Shown here one piece after another: positions 61,804 through 64,000 of a stretch of 64,000 bases of DNA (positions are counted from its first letter, which is position 1; every line of letters begins with the position of its first letter). Source of the DNA: Panagrolaimus kolymaensis. Its lineage: Eukaryota > Nematoda > Chromadorea > Rhabditida > Panagrolaimidae. The stretch lies in NCBI GenBank assembly GCA_028622995.1, contig JAJQJQ010000027.1, positions 2,418,001 through 2,482,000 on the forward strand, read 5' to 3'. The notes beneath the pieces were generated by a model. It was not told the origin of the DNA, made no database searches, and was given only the letters and a program-made list of their open reading frames with translations. The position numbers and the translations under genes were made by a program.

Positions 61804-62148
61804 ATGTCCGAAATAAATAGTTTTATTAGTAGCAATTGTCACCAACAAACTTTCCGCTTACCAAAACCAATGATGAATTATATTCTTGAATTTGCCAATT
61901 TCCAACTTATGAAAAAGTTTTGGGAAACCTGTAAAGACCTTTACTTAAGTTTTTTACATGGAAATCAAATGAAGCAGCAAAATCAAGGTTTACCAAAACC
62001 AATCATAAATTATTTTCTTAAAAGACTTAATGGCCAAATTTTGAGAAAACTTTATAAAACTTGCAAATATTTTTATTTCAAAAAACCATATTTTATTGTT
62101 GATGAAATACATGATTGTGGAATGATTAGAGCCTTTGTAAATCACTAA
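61804..62148 (+). CDS. Short F-box-like family member with the motif in tandem, 114 aa
   Basis: Intronless frame from ATG 61,804. It holds two successive copies of the F-box-like motif: LPKPMMNYILEFANFQLMKK with ETCKDLY (about residues 19-48), and LPKPIINYFLKRLNGQILRK with KTCKYFYFKKPYFIVDEI (about 64-101). The stop follows a few residues later, and none of the middle or C-terminal regions of its paralogs are present. The first copy is more diverged. The second begins with NQMKQQNQGLPKP, resembling the NQMKLQNFGLPK start of the other members, so a second gene start appears to have been joined onto a truncated first. It could be a remnant of unequal crossover between family members, or a real minimal protein. 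Confidence 0.55.
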   Translation: MSEINSFISSNCHQQTFRLPKPMMNYILEFANFQLMKKFWETCKDLYLSFLHGNQMKQQNQGLPKPIINYFLKRLNGQILRKLYKTCKYFYFKKPYFIVDEIHDCGMIRAFVNH

Positions 62149-62349
62149 AATCACATTTAAATATATTCATTTAAAAAAAATAAAAAACAACCAAAAAAGC
62201 AGAAAATATTTTTTGAAAAAGAATATAAAAAATAGACAGTATCACATGAATTGGGCCTTTTTTAAATGTTGGAAAATGGGGGAATTTAAAAGGAAAATGT
62301 ATTTTTTCCTTAACTATTTTTATCTCTGTGAATTCAAAGTATCCAATTA

Positions 62350-64000
62350 TTAAGAAATGGTACGAAGTCGAGGTCCAGAATCTTGTGTCGCAAGTGGTCT
62401 TTGATTCTGAAATAGTATTATTAATAATTACATAAATTTTTATGTTAATATTTTTTTTTTCAAAAATAATTAAGAGCAAAACAAATTTTTTACATTTATT
62501 TAACTTACAATTGGTCCAATAGATTTTACATTAAACCATTCTCGTAAAAAAATTTTTTCCCGACAAAGATAAAAATTGAAATACACCTCGCGAACATCTT
62601 TGCTAAAATTAGAAATTAAAAGATTAAATTTGCTCGATACATGAAATATATACCATAAAATGAACAGAGAAAATGTACCGATGAGTGGGTATAAAAGATG
62701 TGCTAAAGGCCGAAATCGGAATAACGTTGCCGACATTTCCATTGATTTTGTTACAGCTGCATAAATTACAAAAAACGCAAAAAATGCATTAAGGGTCTGC
62801 GCAATAAATAATATGATGGTGTAAACTAAAATATTATTAGATAAATTAAGATTTTAAAGGAGTTTAGTTAAACTAGGAATCGAATGATTGTAAAAATTGT
62901 ATTTTGTTGTAACAAACGCTGATACTCTGATTTTTTGTTTTTTTTTTGTTAATTTTTTTTATTAACACGAATGCTTTTTAGTATTTGTTTAGTTCATAAG
63001 AAATAATTGCGCTTGAATAATTTCCGACACAGCCTAATTTGTTGTTTAATGGATTCTTTAATTACGAGTAGCCATTATCCCTCAAGATTTGTATTTGTAT
63101 TGTTCAATGGGTTGGTAAACTATAATATTTCAAATTTTTGGAAAAATTCTTACAAAATTTTTTTTATTGATAACCCCATCGTAGTTTATTCATGATATCA
63201 GTAGACAAGGGACGAGTCGCTAATTTAAAAAAAACACTTACTCATTAACCGTGAATCTTTGATTTGTTCCTGACTGAGTTTTAAATTTCTTTTTAACGAT
63301 CGATACTTAATGAAAGTAAAAGTGTTTAAAATGAAGCAGATAAAGGCTTGACTGCCATGAATTGTAGCGGATAAAGAAGATACAAGCTGAAATTGTAATG
63401 TAAAAGTTAAAAAAAACTTTTTTAAAGAAGGTAAATAAATAAAATTACAATTTGAAAGTTTCCATCATCATAATATCCAGTTACTTGACCCGTTGGAGTT
63501 AATTTATATCGATTTGGGACACCATATCGATATGTGCAAATAACAAATGGAAGAAGCATTTGAAATGCAATTAAAAGAAATAATCGCTTTCCCGACCATA
63601 ACTAAAAAATATTTTTTACAAATAGAATAATATATTTGAGAATTTTTATAATCATGTTACTATTTCCCATATATCATTTCACTTGTTTAAAGGAACATAG
63701 GTTTTCGATGTCTTTTTGAAAATTACATTCCACACAAGCGAAAGGAACACTTGGCTTGACGAGTATTTGAATTTACGTGTCATTTACTGTCTTACACGTA
63801 AATTCAAACACGCGTCACGACAAGTGTTCTTTCGCTTATGGTGAATGAAATTTTCAAAAAGACATCAAAAACCTATGTTCCTTTAAAAAAGTTTAAAAAA
63901 TTATTAAAAAGAAAAAATATTACTCACACGTTTATAAAGAATGGGGAAATAAAACGCTGTAAAACGGTTGAATGCAATTAAACTATTTCCATATGCTTGT
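62350..64000 (-). CDS. 7TM chemoreceptor, srg-like, 5'-incomplete
   Basis: Minus-strand exons in the window: beyond 64000 to 63928, 63449-63601, 63242-63386, 62509-62825 and 62350-62406 (ending RLRTIS, stop). All four introns have GT...AG with consistent phases (0, 0, 1, 0). The visible part begins with GNSLIAFNRFTAFYFPILYK, the N..IA.NRFTA.Y.P..Y signature at the end of TM3 of nematode Srg receptors. It continues with LWSGKRLFLLIAFQMLLPFV, YYDDGNFQI, SSLSATIHGSQAF, FILNTFTFIKYRSL and the last membrane segments LFIAQTLNAFFAFFVIY and YPLIGTFSLFILWYIF. The N-terminal exons (TM1-2) lie outside the window. The first visible intron carries the foldback element at 63,686. Confidence 0.82.
63686..63887. 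repeat. Foldback (MITE-like) element in the srg intron
   Basis: About 200 bp that folds on itself. The left arm begins TTTAAAGGAACATAGGTTTT and the right arm ends with its reverse complement. Arms of about 95-100 nt match with scattered mismatches (ATGTCTTTTTGAAAATT, AAGCGAAAG, GAATTTACGTGT in both), leaving a small centre near 63,786. No coding capacity; likely a nonautonomous DNA element or hairpin repeat. No clear target duplication was seen. Confidence 0.88.

Noticed and set aside
62171..62479. 102-aa minus-strand frame
   Set aside because: Covers the last srg exon in another phase plus intron and 3' flank; a shadow.
63007..63195. 62-aa plus-strand frame
   Set aside because: Lies within an intron of the minus-strand srg-like gene and has no support.

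Overview
The window is AT-rich eukaryotic DNA, almost certainly from a nematode. The evidence is very short introns (about 50-60 nt, GT...TTTTAG/TTTCAG), trans-splice-like acceptors just upstream of start codons, two 7TM chemoreceptor genes of nematode-type classes (srh/sri-like and srg-like), and a local cluster of F-box-like proteins (LPKP...NY.L...CKYFY) of a kind I associate with Panagrolaimidae-type clade IV nematodes. The genus is inference. There are no prokaryotic operons, CRISPR arrays or recognisable rRNA/tRNA genes.

Left half (1 to about 42,838): satellite DNA. A 162-bp monomer is repeated about 185 times from the left edge to 29,934 and continues in three shorter blocks (32,250-33,099; 38,121-39,741; 41,555-42,838). 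The array has higher-order structure: variant monomers recur at exact multiples of 162 bp, including an 8-monomer (1,296-bp) period. Two copies of a 1.8-kb single-gene segment sit inside the satellite (29,933-31,745 and 39,742-41,554, offset exactly 9,809 bp, identical wherever I compared them). The gene encodes a secretory, Cys-rich, probably membrane-anchored 170-aa protein. The second copy is cut by satellite, which removes the anchor and supplies a new short tail and stop codon. Between the two copies, a full-length Ty3/gypsy LTR retrotransposon (33,100-38,120, minus strand) has inserted into a satellite monomer. Its 201-bp LTRs are identical, it has a perfect 5-bp target duplication and one uninterrupted 1,445-codon gag-pol ORF, so the insertion is very recent.

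Middle (42,839-47,412): a Penelope-like retroelement on the minus strand with permuted order (GIY-YIG endonuclease first, then a CxC linker, then RT with YMDD), which matches the Naiad-type clade. It is broken by two frameshifts. A hammerhead-like/hairpin motif lies downstream of the RT. Next to it is an unrecognised, probably decaying multi-exon minus-strand gene.

Right third (47,413-64,000): ordinary but fast-evolving nematode gene territory. It holds a 72-aa His/Gly-rich secreted peptide gene and a cluster of five F-box-like family members (two intact genes, one clear pseudogene, one with a probable one-base frameshift, one short member with the motif in tandem). It also holds a four-TM FRAG1/DRAM-like gene, an srh/sri-like receptor and the 3' part of an srg-like receptor running off the right edge. 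Extra structures are a 143-bp triplicated repeat, an isolated 43-bp satellite fragment at 49,282 and a 202-bp foldback element in an srg intron. Exon coordinates were derived by hand from splice signals, reading phase and comparison among paralogs.
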